Source of the DNA: Methanomicrobiaceae archaeon
GTDB lineage: Archaea > Halobacteriota > Methanomicrobia > Methanomicrobiales > Methanomicrobiaceae
DNA: 64,000 bases
NCBI GenBank assembly: GCA_016926855.1
Contig: JAFGNT010000012.1
Location: 1-64,000, forward strand
Direction: 5' to 3'
The notes beneath the pieces are model-generated. The model was given only the letters and a program-made list of their open reading frames with translations. It did not search any database and was not told the DNA's origin. The translations under genes were made by a program, and so were the position numbers. This document shows positions 19,674 through 28,928 of the stretch, in pieces (within the stretch, counting starts at the first letter, position 1; every line of letters starts with the position of its first letter).

Positions 19674-20734
19674 CGCATGCTCCTCACGACGGCTCCGAAC
19701 TCGCTCTCCACGATATGGCGGACCCCGAGCGTCTTCGGGTGGAGGTCGATCTCGACGACGACATGGGCATGCCCGATATCCCGCAGCGGTTCGACCTGCC
19801 GCGGCCCGTTCGTCACCGAGAATACCTCTATGCCTTCGGTGTACTCCGGCGGAACGGCATGGGGAACGCCGACAAGGAGCGCAAAATCAGGCCGAATCTC
19901 ACGTATACGATCTCCGACTGCGTCGCCGTTCGCACCGTACTCGTCAAGCGCCCCGAGAAGCTTCGGAACAAGCCCGTGCTCCTCCAGACTCTCGCGGATG
20001 ATGCGGGCATCCCTGCGGTTTTTCGGGAGCCCCCGGTCTTCGAGGTTGGCGATATAGGTAATCTCCGCGTCCGGGCAGACCTCGTGAAGCGCGATGAGGG
20101 CGTCGACAAACATGTAGGCGGTCTCCTTTTTTGCATTCATCACTGCCACGCCGCGTTTTCCCTCACGGGCAAGGGCAAGGAGCCGTCCGGCGACAGTATG
20201 CTTGAGATCCCCGCGCGAGGGTTCGATGTAGGGCTTGCACGCCGCACCGCGGAGGCGCTCCACTTCGTTTGCCTTGGCGAGCAGAAACTGCTGCCGGGAA
20301 AGCTCCTCAGGGGAAATCCACCCGGCATCGGCGGCCTCTCTGAGCGTCGCTATGACGCCATCGATGTTTTCCCGGAATCCTGCATGGATGTCCACCGCGA
20401 TTGTCGGGGTAGTGATGCCGGAGTCGGCGACTGCGGCGTGCATGTCCTCGCCGATGATCATCGACACGCAGGTGCCGACGACGGCCATGCGCGACGGGTG
20501 AAACGTCTCCTCGGCGTACCGGAGCACTTTTTCAAGCGTCTCCTGTCCTCCGAAGATGAATTCGTTGTCTGCAAGGGATGTGGTGAGCACCCGCATTCCG
20601 TCCTCTTCGAGCAGGCGTGCGTGCTTGAACGAGCATCCTGACGGCCCGTGCAGCACGGCGACGTCGACCCCGAGATCGCGTGCCGTGTAGAGTGCCGCAA
20701 CGATGGAACTTGGGCGTGGCTGAATATACTGCAT
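19670..20734 (-). CDS. cfbD: Nitrogenase-like F430 biosynthesis component
   Basis: MQYIQPRPSSIVAALYTARDLGVDVAVLHGPSGCSFKHARLL...; cluster context; start chosen at internal Met. Confidence 0.88.
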   Translation of the reverse strand: MQYIQPRPSSIVAALYTARDLGVDVAVLHGPSGCSFKHARLLEEDGMRVLTTSLADNEFIFGGQETLEKVLRYAEETFHPSRMAVVGTCVSMIIGEDMHAAVADSGITTPTIAVDIHAGFRENIDGVIATLREAADAGWISPEELSRQQFLLAKANEVERLRGAACKPYIEPSRGDLKHTVAGRLLALAREGKRGVAVMNAKKETAYMFVDALIALHEVCPDAEITYIANLEDRGLPKNRRDARIIRESLEEHGLVPKLLGALDEYGANGDAVGDRIREIRPDFALLVGVPHAVPPEYTEGIEVFSVTNGPRQVEPLRDIGHAHVVVEIDLHPKTLGVRHIVESEFGAVVRSMR

Positions 20735-20739
20735 CTCTC

Positions 20740-21930
20740 TTACCTCCATGTTTTCACTGCAAGGACAATACTTCCTTCCCCTGTTCCCGACTGCGCCAAG
20801 GGCCGGCCGGTCGCAAGGTCCGCGGCCTGCACCGCGCCCGGAATGTCCGGCAGTGTTGCCGGATCTCCGACAAGCACCACTCGTGCCGGTCGGATGGTGC
20901 GGATGGCGCGTTCGATCTGATCGGGGGGGAATCCCTCGCATATTGTCTGCGCTTCGGCCCCGATCACGAGTGTGACCGCTTCTTTTCCCGAGATTTTCCG
21001 GGCGAGATGCGCCGCTTCGATCGCCCCGTCGGCATTTGTCCCGCTGTTTGCATTGTCGATCACCAGCACGCCGCCGTCCCACGATGTCGCCATCCGCCCG
21101 GGAAGGGCCGTGAATGTGGTAAGCGGGGCGGGATCGATGCCGAGTACGCATGCCACCGCGGCGGCGGTTGCAAGTGCCGCCCGGTACCCGGGCACGGCGC
21201 AGACCGGATTTTCAAACCTGCCGGAGATGCCGTTCCATGCATACGAAGCGGTAGTGCCCGACCATGACACCACATCCTCCGCATAGACGGCATTCTCCAT
21301 TCCGCGGGGCACTCCCGGTCCCGCGACAACCGTCCTGCAGCGGGCAAGGGACCGGATCTTCTCGACGCGGGCGCTCCGTTTCCCGGCGGCGATGGAGTAG
21401 TCCCCTCCCGATGTCAGCACGCCTACCTCCCCCGCACCGCTTACGCCAAGGGATTCTTCGGCAACCAGCCATCCGCCGATCTCGCGGGCGCGGATGGCAG
21501 CATCAATAACAGAGGCGGGTGTGATGCTGTGTTTTCCGAGCAGGGTTTGCTCCGGCATCTCCCATGTTCCCCGGGACGTATGGACGATACCCTTACCCGG
21601 CATCAGCGTTGCAAGGGCGCATGCGGTCGTCGTCTTTCCCTGCATCCCGGTGATCTCGATCATGGGGGACGGCGGATCCGTTCCGAGGATGCGGCGCACG
21701 GCATCGTGGTGGGTGATTACCGGTGTCTCCGGTGCACGAAGCAGAAAATATCCGGGATCAAGGTGAACCGGAGCGATAATCAGGTCATAAGTCCTCGATG
21801 CGGCGACGGTGGCGGGTATGCCGGCATTTCCCCGGTATACATCCACCGTATCGACATCATGGCCCGTGGCGCGGAGGTGCACGGCAATCGTATCACCCCC
21901 GTGGATGGTGTCAAGCACCAGGATTTTCAT
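20740..21930 (-). CDS. cfbE: Mur ligase-like coenzyme F430 synthetase
   Basis: GMQGKTTTACALATLM P-loop, Mur ligase layout, between cfbA and cfbD. Confidence 0.87.
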   Translation of the reverse strand: MKILVLDTIHGGDTIAVHLRATGHDVDTVDVYRGNAGIPATVAASRTYDLIIAPVHLDPGYFLLRAPETPVITHHDAVRRILGTDPPSPMIEITGMQGKTTTACALATLMPGKGIVHTSRGTWEMPEQTLLGKHSITPASVIDAAIRAREIGGWLVAEESLGVSGAGEVGVLTSGGDYSIAAGKRSARVEKIRSLARCRTVVAGPGVPRGMENAVYAEDVVSWSGTTASYAWNGISGRFENPVCAVPGYRAALATAAAVACVLGIDPAPLTTFTALPGRMATSWDGGVLVIDNANSGTNADGAIEAAHLARKISGKEAVTLVIGAEAQTICEGFPPDQIERAIRTIRPARVVLVGDPATLPDIPGAVQAADLATGRPLAQSGTGEGSIVLAVKTWR

Positions 21931-21939
21931 GCGTGAGTT

Positions 21940-22341
21940 TCAGATCAGGTCAAGCGCATTTTGGGCATTCTTAAGCATAAGTTCCGCCAGCAACGGGTCG
22001 CTTCCGATTGGCTGAGCGTACACGAGCGGGATCTCACCCGTTTTCAGGGCAAATGTCCCGCGATACGTCCCTTCTTCGAGGCCAAGGATTGCAGGGATGT
22101 CTTTTAGGATGTGGACACCCTTTGCAAGAAAGAGGGGGACGACAACCAGCGCATCGATATCCTCGTTCCGGAATTCCTCGAGTTTTTCCGTGACGGACGG
22201 GGTGTTGATGCTCATGAATCCCGCTTTCACGATATACCCGGACTCCTTCTCGGCGATGATTCGAGCGGTGTCTTCGATGAGTAATTTGTTGAACGGCAGT
22301 TTGCTGCCGTGGCCGACGAGTAGCAATCCTTTCCTTGACAT
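21940..22341 (-). CDS. cfbA: Sirohydrochlorin nickelochelatase (CbiX small type)
   Basis: MSRKGLLLVGHGSKLPFNK...VVVPLFLAKGVHILKDIP. Confidence 0.92.
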   Translation of the reverse strand: MSRKGLLLVGHGSKLPFNKLLIEDTARIIAEKESGYIVKAGFMSINTPSVTEKLEEFRNEDIDALVVVPLFLAKGVHILKDIPAILGLEEGTYRGTFALKTGEIPLVYAQPIGSDPLLAELMLKNAQNALDLI

Positions 22342-22420
22342 ATATTACAATGTACTACGATTCGATAATAAAATAATTATCAAATGATTTTTGGTTTGTG
22401 GCGTTCGATTAAATAGTGTC

Positions 22421-22918
22421 ATGAGTGATTTCGAACGGGATGTGGCGCACTGCATCAACGCCTTTCTCGACGCGCACCAGATCCGGGGTTTCGCCTATCG
22501 CCTGAAGCAGTCCAAGTTCAATACCCAGTATGTGGACCTTCTGGTGGACTCCCTGGATCCACGGTACTATCTTGCGATTGAATGCAAGTCCATCCGCGGG
22601 AAAAAGCTCTATTTTTCACAGCATTTTCACGAGGACCGCAATAATATCCATCAGGTTGATGCCATCACAGAATTTCTTGAAAAAACGGGACGGAGGGGAA
22701 TCCTTGCCGTGGAATTCAGGTCGGGGCCGGGACGGCCGAAGGAGGCCTACTTCCTGCCGTGGGATAAGGTGAGGCAGAAGTATGGCCGACAACCCGGAAT
22801 CTCAATCGAGGAGTTCCGGGATGGGGTTCTCCTGTCCCGGTGCTCCGACCGGTACGTGCTGGATCGACTGTACCCAAAGGACTTTGACGCCGCATCGCCA
22901 ACATCAGGGGAATTATGA
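22421..22918 (+). CDS. PD-(D/E)XK / Hjc-like nuclease
   Basis: YVDLLVDSLDPRYYLAIECKS catalytic-type motif; start chosen at internal ATG. Confidence 0.65.
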   Translation: MSDFERDVAHCINAFLDAHQIRGFAYRLKQSKFNTQYVDLLVDSLDPRYYLAIECKSIRGKKLYFSQHFHEDRNNIHQVDAITEFLEKTGRRGILAVEFRSGPGRPKEAYFLPWDKVRQKYGRQPGISIEEFRDGVLLSRCSDRYVLDRLYPKDFDAASPTSGEL

Positions 22919-24051
22919 TGGATCCCTACGATCGGTTCGAGCTCCTGCTTAACGACAGGGTTGTGAAAACCCCGATTGCGCTGGCTTCGATGGCAGGAAT
23001 GGTGGACGCGGGATATGTGCTTGAGCGTTCCGAGCATGTCGGTGCGGCATTCATCGGAGGGTATTCAATCGATGAACCAACGATTGCGGCAAGCCGTGTT
23101 ATGGCCGAAGACGGGAGGAAGGAGTTCCTCTCCGACGATCCGATCGAGGAGATCGGCCGGCAGCTTTTGCTTCTGAACGATTCCGATGTCGTGGCCGGCG
23201 TCAATCTCCGGGGGAGTTCTCCCGATTCGTTCAGGGCGGTGTCGGAGAGATTCGGCGATCGCGTCATCTACGAGATCGATGCCCACTGCCGCCAGCCCTC
23301 CATGATCGGGGCCGGATGCGGAGAGTCTCTGCTGCAGCATCCGGAGGCGCTCGCAGCGGTGATCGAAGGCCTGAAAAGTGACGGTGTCACGGTTTCGGTG
23401 AAGATACGGGCCGGTGTTGCGAAAAACGACCAGGATCTTGCCCGGACAATCTGGAAGGCGGAAGCGGATATCATCCATGTCGACCTGATGGATTTCGGAC
23501 ACGCAAAGCTCCGGCAGATCCGGAACAGCTGTCCCCTGACAATTATTGCAAACAACGGCATCACGACGTTCGCCCGGGTGAAGGAGATGTTTTCCCACGG
23601 GGCGGATCTGGTCTCGCTCGCCCGCCATGCGGACCCTGCGACGCTTGCCCGGCTCGATACCGCGATCGCTGAACTTGCCGACGATGTCGGGTGGTACAAC
23701 GCCCCCAAGCAGCTCTGCCGCGGCGGCGATATCCGGGCGTTCTGCTTCTGCTGCATGCCGGTCAAGGACTGCCCCCTTCTCCCCGCGCTCCGGCGGATCG
23801 GGATGGAGCGGAGTGAGTTTATCGTGATGAAACAGGAAGGGGTGATGAATACTCCGCTCGTACACGGGGAACACACCTGTTTCGGGAGCCTTGCCTGGTG
23901 CTGCAAGAGTTCGACTCCCTGCATGTTCCGGGATATGACGCTCGGGAAACTGGGGCTTACCAAGCAGGACTATATGCGCTATAAGCACCGGCTTTCCGAC
24001 ACGATCATGGCGAGGGTATTTTGTGATGAAAATCGCGATGACGCGAGCTGA
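22915..24051 (+). CDS. Methanogenesis marker protein 9 (DUS-like TIM barrel with C-terminal Cys-rich region)
   Basis: 378 aa; IALASMAGMVDAGYV..., CFCCMPVKDC, CFGSLAWCCKSSTPC. Confidence 0.85.
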   Translation: MMDPYDRFELLLNDRVVKTPIALASMAGMVDAGYVLERSEHVGAAFIGGYSIDEPTIAASRVMAEDGRKEFLSDDPIEEIGRQLLLLNDSDVVAGVNLRGSSPDSFRAVSERFGDRVIYEIDAHCRQPSMIGAGCGESLLQHPEALAAVIEGLKSDGVTVSVKIRAGVAKNDQDLARTIWKAEADIIHVDLMDFGHAKLRQIRNSCPLTIIANNGITTFARVKEMFSHGADLVSLARHADPATLARLDTAIAELADDVGWYNAPKQLCRGGDIRAFCFCCMPVKDCPLLPALRRIGMERSEFIVMKQEGVMNTPLVHGEHTCFGSLAWCCKSSTPCMFRDMTLGKLGLTKQDYMRYKHRLSDTIMARVFCDENRDDAS

Positions 24052-24844
24052 ACGGGCACAGCTCGCCATGATGCTTGAGGTATGTGCCTATCCGAAACCC
24101 GGTAATGTCGACCGGTGCCATGATTATGACGATACGCGTCTCGAGCATTTTCTTGCCTCGGCTCTTCTCGTCCGCCCTGCATTCAACCATGCCGAAGAGG
24201 GCGGGCATGGGCTCGGCGCACTGATCCGGGAGGCTACCTCCCTGACAAGCACCCATGGCGGGGGCAACACCCATTTCGGTGCATATATCCTGCTCATCCC
24301 CCTGATAGCCGGGGGTGGGATCGACGGCGCAACGGCCGCCGTGAAGGAGACGACGGTCGATGACGCGCTTGATTTTTACGCGGCGTTTTCGATGACGCAG
24401 GTGCGGATGCACCGCACCGACGAACTCGACGTTAACGACCCTGCGACACTGCACGTCATCCGGGACCGCGGCATGACGCTCTCCGACATCATGGCGCACT
24501 CGGCACCGGGGGATATGGTGGCCCGGGAGTGGACGAACGGGTTCGCTCTTTCGCGCCGGGCTGCCGATCTCCTGCATGAGGCCGGATGCGGCAGGCACGC
24601 GATCGTGGAGGCATTCGTCCGGCTGCTCGCGTCGGAGACTGACACGTTTATCATAAAGAAGCACGGGACAGAGGTCGCGGAGCGTGTCCGGGAGCAGGCG
24701 GCGGAGGTGCTCGCAGGCACCCGCAATCTCGAATCGTTTGACAGTGATTGCATCGCGGCGGGGATTAATCCGGGCTCTATTGCAGACATGATCATCGCCG
24801 GAATCTATGTTGCGCTTGGGGAGGGCTGGGAATGGGACTGCTGA
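24023..24844 (+). CDS. Triphosphoribosyl-dephospho-CoA synthase-like (CitG family) protein
   Basis: CAYPKPGNVDR..., GGGNTHFGAYILLIPL. Confidence 0.82.
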   Translation: MMKIAMTRAERAQLAMMLEVCAYPKPGNVDRCHDYDDTRLEHFLASALLVRPAFNHAEEGGHGLGALIREATSLTSTHGGGNTHFGAYILLIPLIAGGGIDGATAAVKETTVDDALDFYAAFSMTQVRMHRTDELDVNDPATLHVIRDRGMTLSDIMAHSAPGDMVAREWTNGFALSRRAADLLHEAGCGRHAIVEAFVRLLASETDTFIIKKHGTEVAERVREQAAEVLAGTRNLESFDSDCIAAGINPGSIADMIIAGIYVALGEGWEWDC

Positions 24845-25404
24845 CCGAAGGTATCAACGAGATGATTGCAACAACGCACTGCAACGCGGCCCCCATCGGT
24901 TTCATCTGCCGCGATGGCAGGGTGTCGCTCGTGCTCTTCCACGGGAGCCATACGGAGGAAAATGTCCGGCGAGACGGATGGGTCGTCGCAAATTTTGTGT
25001 ACGATCCGGTGCTCTGGGTGAGGACGGCGTTTGGCGATCTCCCCGGCGATGCGTTTGTGACTGAGGATGCCGCCGGGACACCTGTCGAACGGCTTCGCGA
25101 GGCGGAAGCGTGGGCGGCGTTCCGGGTCGAATCGTCGCATGACTCCAAAGAGGCCCTCGTCGTGCACCTCGTTCCAATCCGCGAGGAGATCCTGAACCTC
25201 AGTCTCCACCCGGTGAACCGCGGTTTTTCCGGAATAATCGAGGCGACGGTGCACGCCACACGGTACGTGCGGACGCAGGATCCCGGCCTCAGGGCCCTCA
25301 TCGATCACCACGCGGCCCTCGTGCGTAAATGCGGCGGTGACCGCGAGCGCGAAGCGCTCGCTCTTCTTGAAGATTATATTAAAACAGAAACGGGCGGCCG
25401 GTAA
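24832..25404 (+). CDS. DUF447-family protein
   Basis: EGINEMIATTHCNAAPIGFICRDGRVSLVLFHGSHTEENV. Confidence 0.8.
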   Translation: MGLLTEGINEMIATTHCNAAPIGFICRDGRVSLVLFHGSHTEENVRRDGWVVANFVYDPVLWVRTAFGDLPGDAFVTEDAAGTPVERLREAEAWAAFRVESSHDSKEALVVHLVPIREEILNLSLHPVNRGFSGIIEATVHATRYVRTQDPGLRALIDHHAALVRKCGGDREREALALLEDYIKTETGGR

Positions 25405-25527
25405 GCGATTTTAGGAATACTATCTGCACGACCGTGATTACGGCAATGCCATGGCAAAACCGGATGAGTAAAATCAGCCCCGGTGCCTGATTCCGGCGAC
25501 ACGGGAGAAAACAGCGAAAGAATAGGG

Positions 25528-25959
25528 TTAGAGATAGGTGTCGAGAATGACCGACTCGTCGTCGTCCCAGTACCGGGCGACGATGACCACATGCTCAAGC
25601 GCCGACGAAAGCGGTGTGGCGCCGCTCGAGAGCGAATACGCCTGCCCCTGTATGGGGTCTGTGATCGTGAGCGTACCGAGCTGTGTTCCGTCGGGTGCAT
25701 AGAGCGTGGCGGTGATGGCCGCGATCTCGTCTGCCCGTGGCGGGCCGATGTACGTGATTTTAACGGTGTTTTCGTCCAGCTGCCCGGCGGTAATGCCGAT
25801 CGGCGTGTCCGAATGCAGGTTCTGCGGCATGGCCATGGTGTAGCCGATGGTGACGACGGCGAGAATGACGGTGATGGCGACCATGAGGATCACGCCGATA
25901 ACCGGCGAAACCGCTTCGTCGTTTTGTTCTGGTGTGTGGTTCGTGTGCATGAGATCCAC
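25528..25959 (-). CDS. Archaeal type IV pilin-like protein
   Basis: EAVSPVIGVILMVAITVILAVV class III signal. Confidence 0.88.
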   Translation of the reverse strand: MDLMHTNHTPEQNDEAVSPVIGVILMVAITVILAVVTIGYTMAMPQNLHSDTPIGITAGQLDENTVKITYIGPPRADEIAAITATLYAPDGTQLGTLTITDPIQGQAYSLSSGATPLSSALEHVVIVARYWDDDESVILDTYL

Positions 25960-25995
25960 CCCGTCAGGGCCGTGTCAAAAAAATGTGAGTTGGGA

Positions 25996-26454
25996 TTAGA
26001 GTTGGTTATCGTAGATAACCTGAGATGTTCCGTCAGTGAATGCTGCCGTGACAACAACGCGCTCCTGACCTGAGCCGGCACCGGCTTGGACTGATGCGAC
26101 GGCTCCCACGGCGGGGGGTGTGGCTGCGAAGGTTGCAACTTCATTAGCATCAACGGTTACACTAGTTCCGATAGCTGTAAGGTCTGCCACTGTGCCATCA
26201 GGTTTATAGATCGTAAATTCGATGGAGTTAACACTGTTGTGATCAGGTCCGCCCTGGTAGGTAACGGTAACGTTCGCTCCAATCTGCTTTGCTGTAACGG
26301 TGACGACTTTGGTCGACTGTACTCCGCCTGCCATACCGAACACGAACACAGCGATGACCGCTGCGAGAATGACGGTGATGGCTACCATGAGGATAACGCC
26401 GATGACCGGCGAGACTGCCTCTTCGTTTTCATGATAGTTCATAATTTTATTCAC
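25996..26454 (-). CDS. Archaeal type IV pilin-like protein
   Basis: EEAVSPVIGVILMVAITVILAAVIAVFVFG. Confidence 0.9.
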   Translation of the reverse strand: MNKIMNYHENEEAVSPVIGVILMVAITVILAAVIAVFVFGMAGGVQSTKVVTVTAKQIGANVTVTYQGGPDHNSVNSIEFTIYKPDGTVADLTAIGTSVTVDANEVATFAATPPAVGAVASVQAGAGSGQERVVVTAAFTDGTSQVIYDNQL

Positions 26455-26727
26455 CTCGTTCAGGTGCCCCCTGTGGGCATCTTTGCAATTATCTGCTTGT
26501 TGGGATTGAGTATATAAAGATTGTGCAGAATTCAGAAGTGGAAATAAAATCTCTTCATTTTGGGCAATTTTTGGAAATTAATTTTCCATAATTTTACAAA
26601 TATGAAATTTTATTCGATTTGATTGAACGTATTGATTATCAATTATGATTTACTTTATTGATTTACCACGTCCGAAAATGCGTATGAAATCCTTGTTTGT
26701 GTCATCTGGATCGCCTGAATAATAAAA

Positions 26728-26750
26728 CTGGGTTGAATTCACCCGTTTTT
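26728..26750 (-). terminator. Hairpin GGGT..ACCC flanked by T-rich tracts
   Basis: GGGTTGAATTCACCC stem-loop just downstream of the 26774 gene stop. Confidence 0.35.
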
Positions 26751-26773
26751 CCCCGGTGCGGCGGGATGCGGCA

Positions 26774-27220
26774 TCAGGCAGGGGCCAGATCCACAACGAG
26801 CACGTCGTCCCGGTCGCTGATATGGGCCGACCGGGAAACCGCGTGCACAAAGCCGGAGATGAACGCGGCGGCGACCGAAGCGTCGCATACCCCTTCTTCG
26901 CCGAAGAGGCTTCCGCATTCCTTTTTTATGTAGAGGTGCAGCTGCTGCTCCTCCGTCTCAAGTTCGCAGGAGATGCCGGTAAGCAGGAAAAAACTCTCGA
27001 GCACCGAGACAGCGTCAATCGCCCCCGGCATCCGTGAGAGAAACTCTTTCCCGTCCTCGAAACCGAGCGTGTAGGCTATTTTGTTCACCGCCTCCACGAC
27101 ATCGGGCGGGCCGTCGGTCGTGAGCCGGGAGAGGATCTTTCCGGCGACATCATGCGGGTGCCAGGATCGCGACAGCTTGATGAGATGCCAGTCCCGTGCA
27201 AAGGAGCCCCGCTTGACCAT
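26774..27220 (-). CDS. Hypothetical protein
   Basis: 148 aa ORF co-oriented with neighbours. Confidence 0.65.
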   Translation of the reverse strand: MVKRGSFARDWHLIKLSRSWHPHDVAGKILSRLTTDGPPDVVEAVNKIAYTLGFEDGKEFLSRMPGAIDAVSVLESFFLLTGISCELETEEQQLHLYIKKECGSLFGEEGVCDASVAAAFISGFVHAVSRSAHISDRDDVLVVDLAPA

Positions 27221-27222
27221 GG

Positions 27223-27510
27223 TTATCCCCTCAGTACCGCATAGATCATGACGCCGATGCCGACGATCTCACCGATGCGTGAGATCACTGCCGCCCAGAA
27301 CACCCCTGCGGGTTCCGGTGCGACAAATCCCGCCAGATCGGGAAAAACAATGGCGAGCACCAGCACGAACAGCCCCACGGTAAAGATAAGGAGCGTGGGC
27401 TGCCGGACGACACGATACGCGTCGTAGATAAAAATGATCAGCGCCCCGCCCAGAATCAGGGTGATAAAGGACAGGATCAGCTGGATAAGTTCTGCATACA
27501 CTTCAATCAT
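27223..27510 (-). CDS. Small three-helix membrane protein
   Basis: 95 aa, hydrophobic; overlaps lrp stop. Confidence 0.65.
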   Translation of the reverse strand: MIEVYAELIQLILSFITLILGGALIIFIYDAYRVVRQPTLLIFTVGLFVLVLAIVFPDLAGFVAPEPAGVFWAAVISRIGEIVGIGVMIYAVLRG

Positions 27511-27964
27511 AGCGCCTCAGACTTCCGAAATGTTCTTTGACTCTCCTGACAGCGAGGATGGGCCGGATCTCCTTCATACCGTCGAACTTGCTTAAAGGTA
27601 TGAGGACCTCCTTTTTGAGCTGCGTGATCGTGGCCACGCGCACTTTCGCGATAAAATCCGCAGGTTCAAGCGTTTCATACACTTCAAGAACGCACTCCTG
27701 CTCAATCAGAAACTGTGTAATCGCCTCTTTTTCATCGGGATCGACCTTGATGGTCAGAAACGCAATAAGGTTCTCCTCGAGGTAATCAGCGTTGATGGCA
27801 ATCGTGAACCCTTCGATAACCCCGCTCTTCTTCAGCTTTTCGATGCGTTTAAAGACTGTAGAGGGCGCAATATTGAGTTTTTTGCCCAGTTCAGCCATGG
27901 AAATACGGGCATCGTGCTGCAGTTCGCGTAAAATGATCGAGTCAACGTTGTCCATCAGGTACAC
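27503..27964 (-). CDS. Lrp/AsnC family transcriptional regulator
   Basis: DSIILRELQHDARISMAELGKKLNIAPSTVFKRIEKLKKSGVIEGF. Confidence 0.93.
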   Translation of the reverse strand: MYLMDNVDSIILRELQHDARISMAELGKKLNIAPSTVFKRIEKLKKSGVIEGFTIAINADYLEENLIAFLTIKVDPDEKEAITQFLIEQECVLEVYETLEPADFIAKVRVATITQLKKEVLIPLSKFDGMKEIRPILAVRRVKEHFGSLRRYD

Positions 27965-27991
27965 CGGTCGCTGTTAACGAATCTATTTGCC

Positions 27992-28010
27992 GCAGATCAT
28001 ATAAATCTGC
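27992..28010 (-). promoter_or_regulatory. Inverted repeat GCAGAT-n7-ATCTGC overlapping the lrp TATA-like box
   Basis: Perfect 6-bp arms around catataa upstream of the Lrp gene. Confidence 0.45.
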
Positions 28011-28040
28011 CAGAATACACCAGGCGGCGGGGAGAGTCCC

Positions 28041-28841
28041 TCAGAGCCCCTGCCGGGCGGGGCGGGGATGTACGATGCGCCTGCCTCCGGAGGAGACGAC
28101 CGCCTCTCTGATGGCACCGGCGACAAAGGATCTGGCATCCCCGCATGCCTCCGCGATAGTACGGTCCCGTGCCAGCGACGCCGTGATCGCGGCGGACAGG
28201 CAGCACCCCGTACCGTGCACCTGTCCGGGGTACCGCTCACCCGAAAACCTCGTCACCCGGCCTCCCTCCACTAAAACGTCGACGGACTCCTCCCCGGTGA
28301 GGTGTCCGCCCGTGACGAGCACCGCAGACGCTCCCCGTGCGCAGATACGCCGTCCCGCCGTGATCATCTCGTCCACCGATCCGATCGCATCCATCCCGGC
28401 AAGTACCTGCGCTTCAGGGATGTTCGGTGTCACCAGCGCTGCCCGCGGCAGCAGGCAGGCAACAAGCGCATCCACGGCATCCTCCGCAAGCAGGCGGGCG
28501 CCCGAGGTTGCGATCATCACCGGGTCGATGACGAGTGCACCCTCCGGGGGCAACGCTCCCGCGACAGCCCGGATGATCCCTTCGTGTGCCAGCATCCCGG
28601 TCTTAAAGGCACGGATGGGAAAATCGGAAACAACCGCCTCGATCTGGCAGGTGACCGCTTCGGGCGGCAGCACCCACGAACCGCGGACTTCCCGGGTGTT
28701 CTGTGCGGTTACCGCGGTGATCACACTGCACCCCCACACTCCCATCGCCGCGAAGGTCTTCAGGTCCGCCTGGATGCCCGCCCCGCCCCCGGAATCGGAG
28801 CCGGCAATCGTACAGGCGAACGAAAGGATGTTTCCGTTCAT
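28041..28841 (-). CDS. thiD: HMP kinase / HMP-phosphate kinase
   Basis: IAGSDSGGGAGIQADLKTFAAMGVWGCSVITAVTAQNT. Confidence 0.92.
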   Translation of the reverse strand: MNGNILSFACTIAGSDSGGGAGIQADLKTFAAMGVWGCSVITAVTAQNTREVRGSWVLPPEAVTCQIEAVVSDFPIRAFKTGMLAHEGIIRAVAGALPPEGALVIDPVMIATSGARLLAEDAVDALVACLLPRAALVTPNIPEAQVLAGMDAIGSVDEMITAGRRICARGASAVLVTGGHLTGEESVDVLVEGGRVTRFSGERYPGQVHGTGCCLSAAITASLARDRTIAEACGDARSFVAGAIREAVVSSGGRRIVHPRPARQGL

Positions 28842-28928
28842 CAGGATGGTGTGTGTAGTATGAAAGCACTTCTATCTTTCTTCTTTTCCCGCCCCTCGCC
28901 GGGGCGGTAAAGCCGCGTTCTTTTTGGG

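Noticed and set aside
18828-20057. 409-aa plus ORF
   Set aside because: Antisense to cfbB/cfbD, which have recognisable motifs
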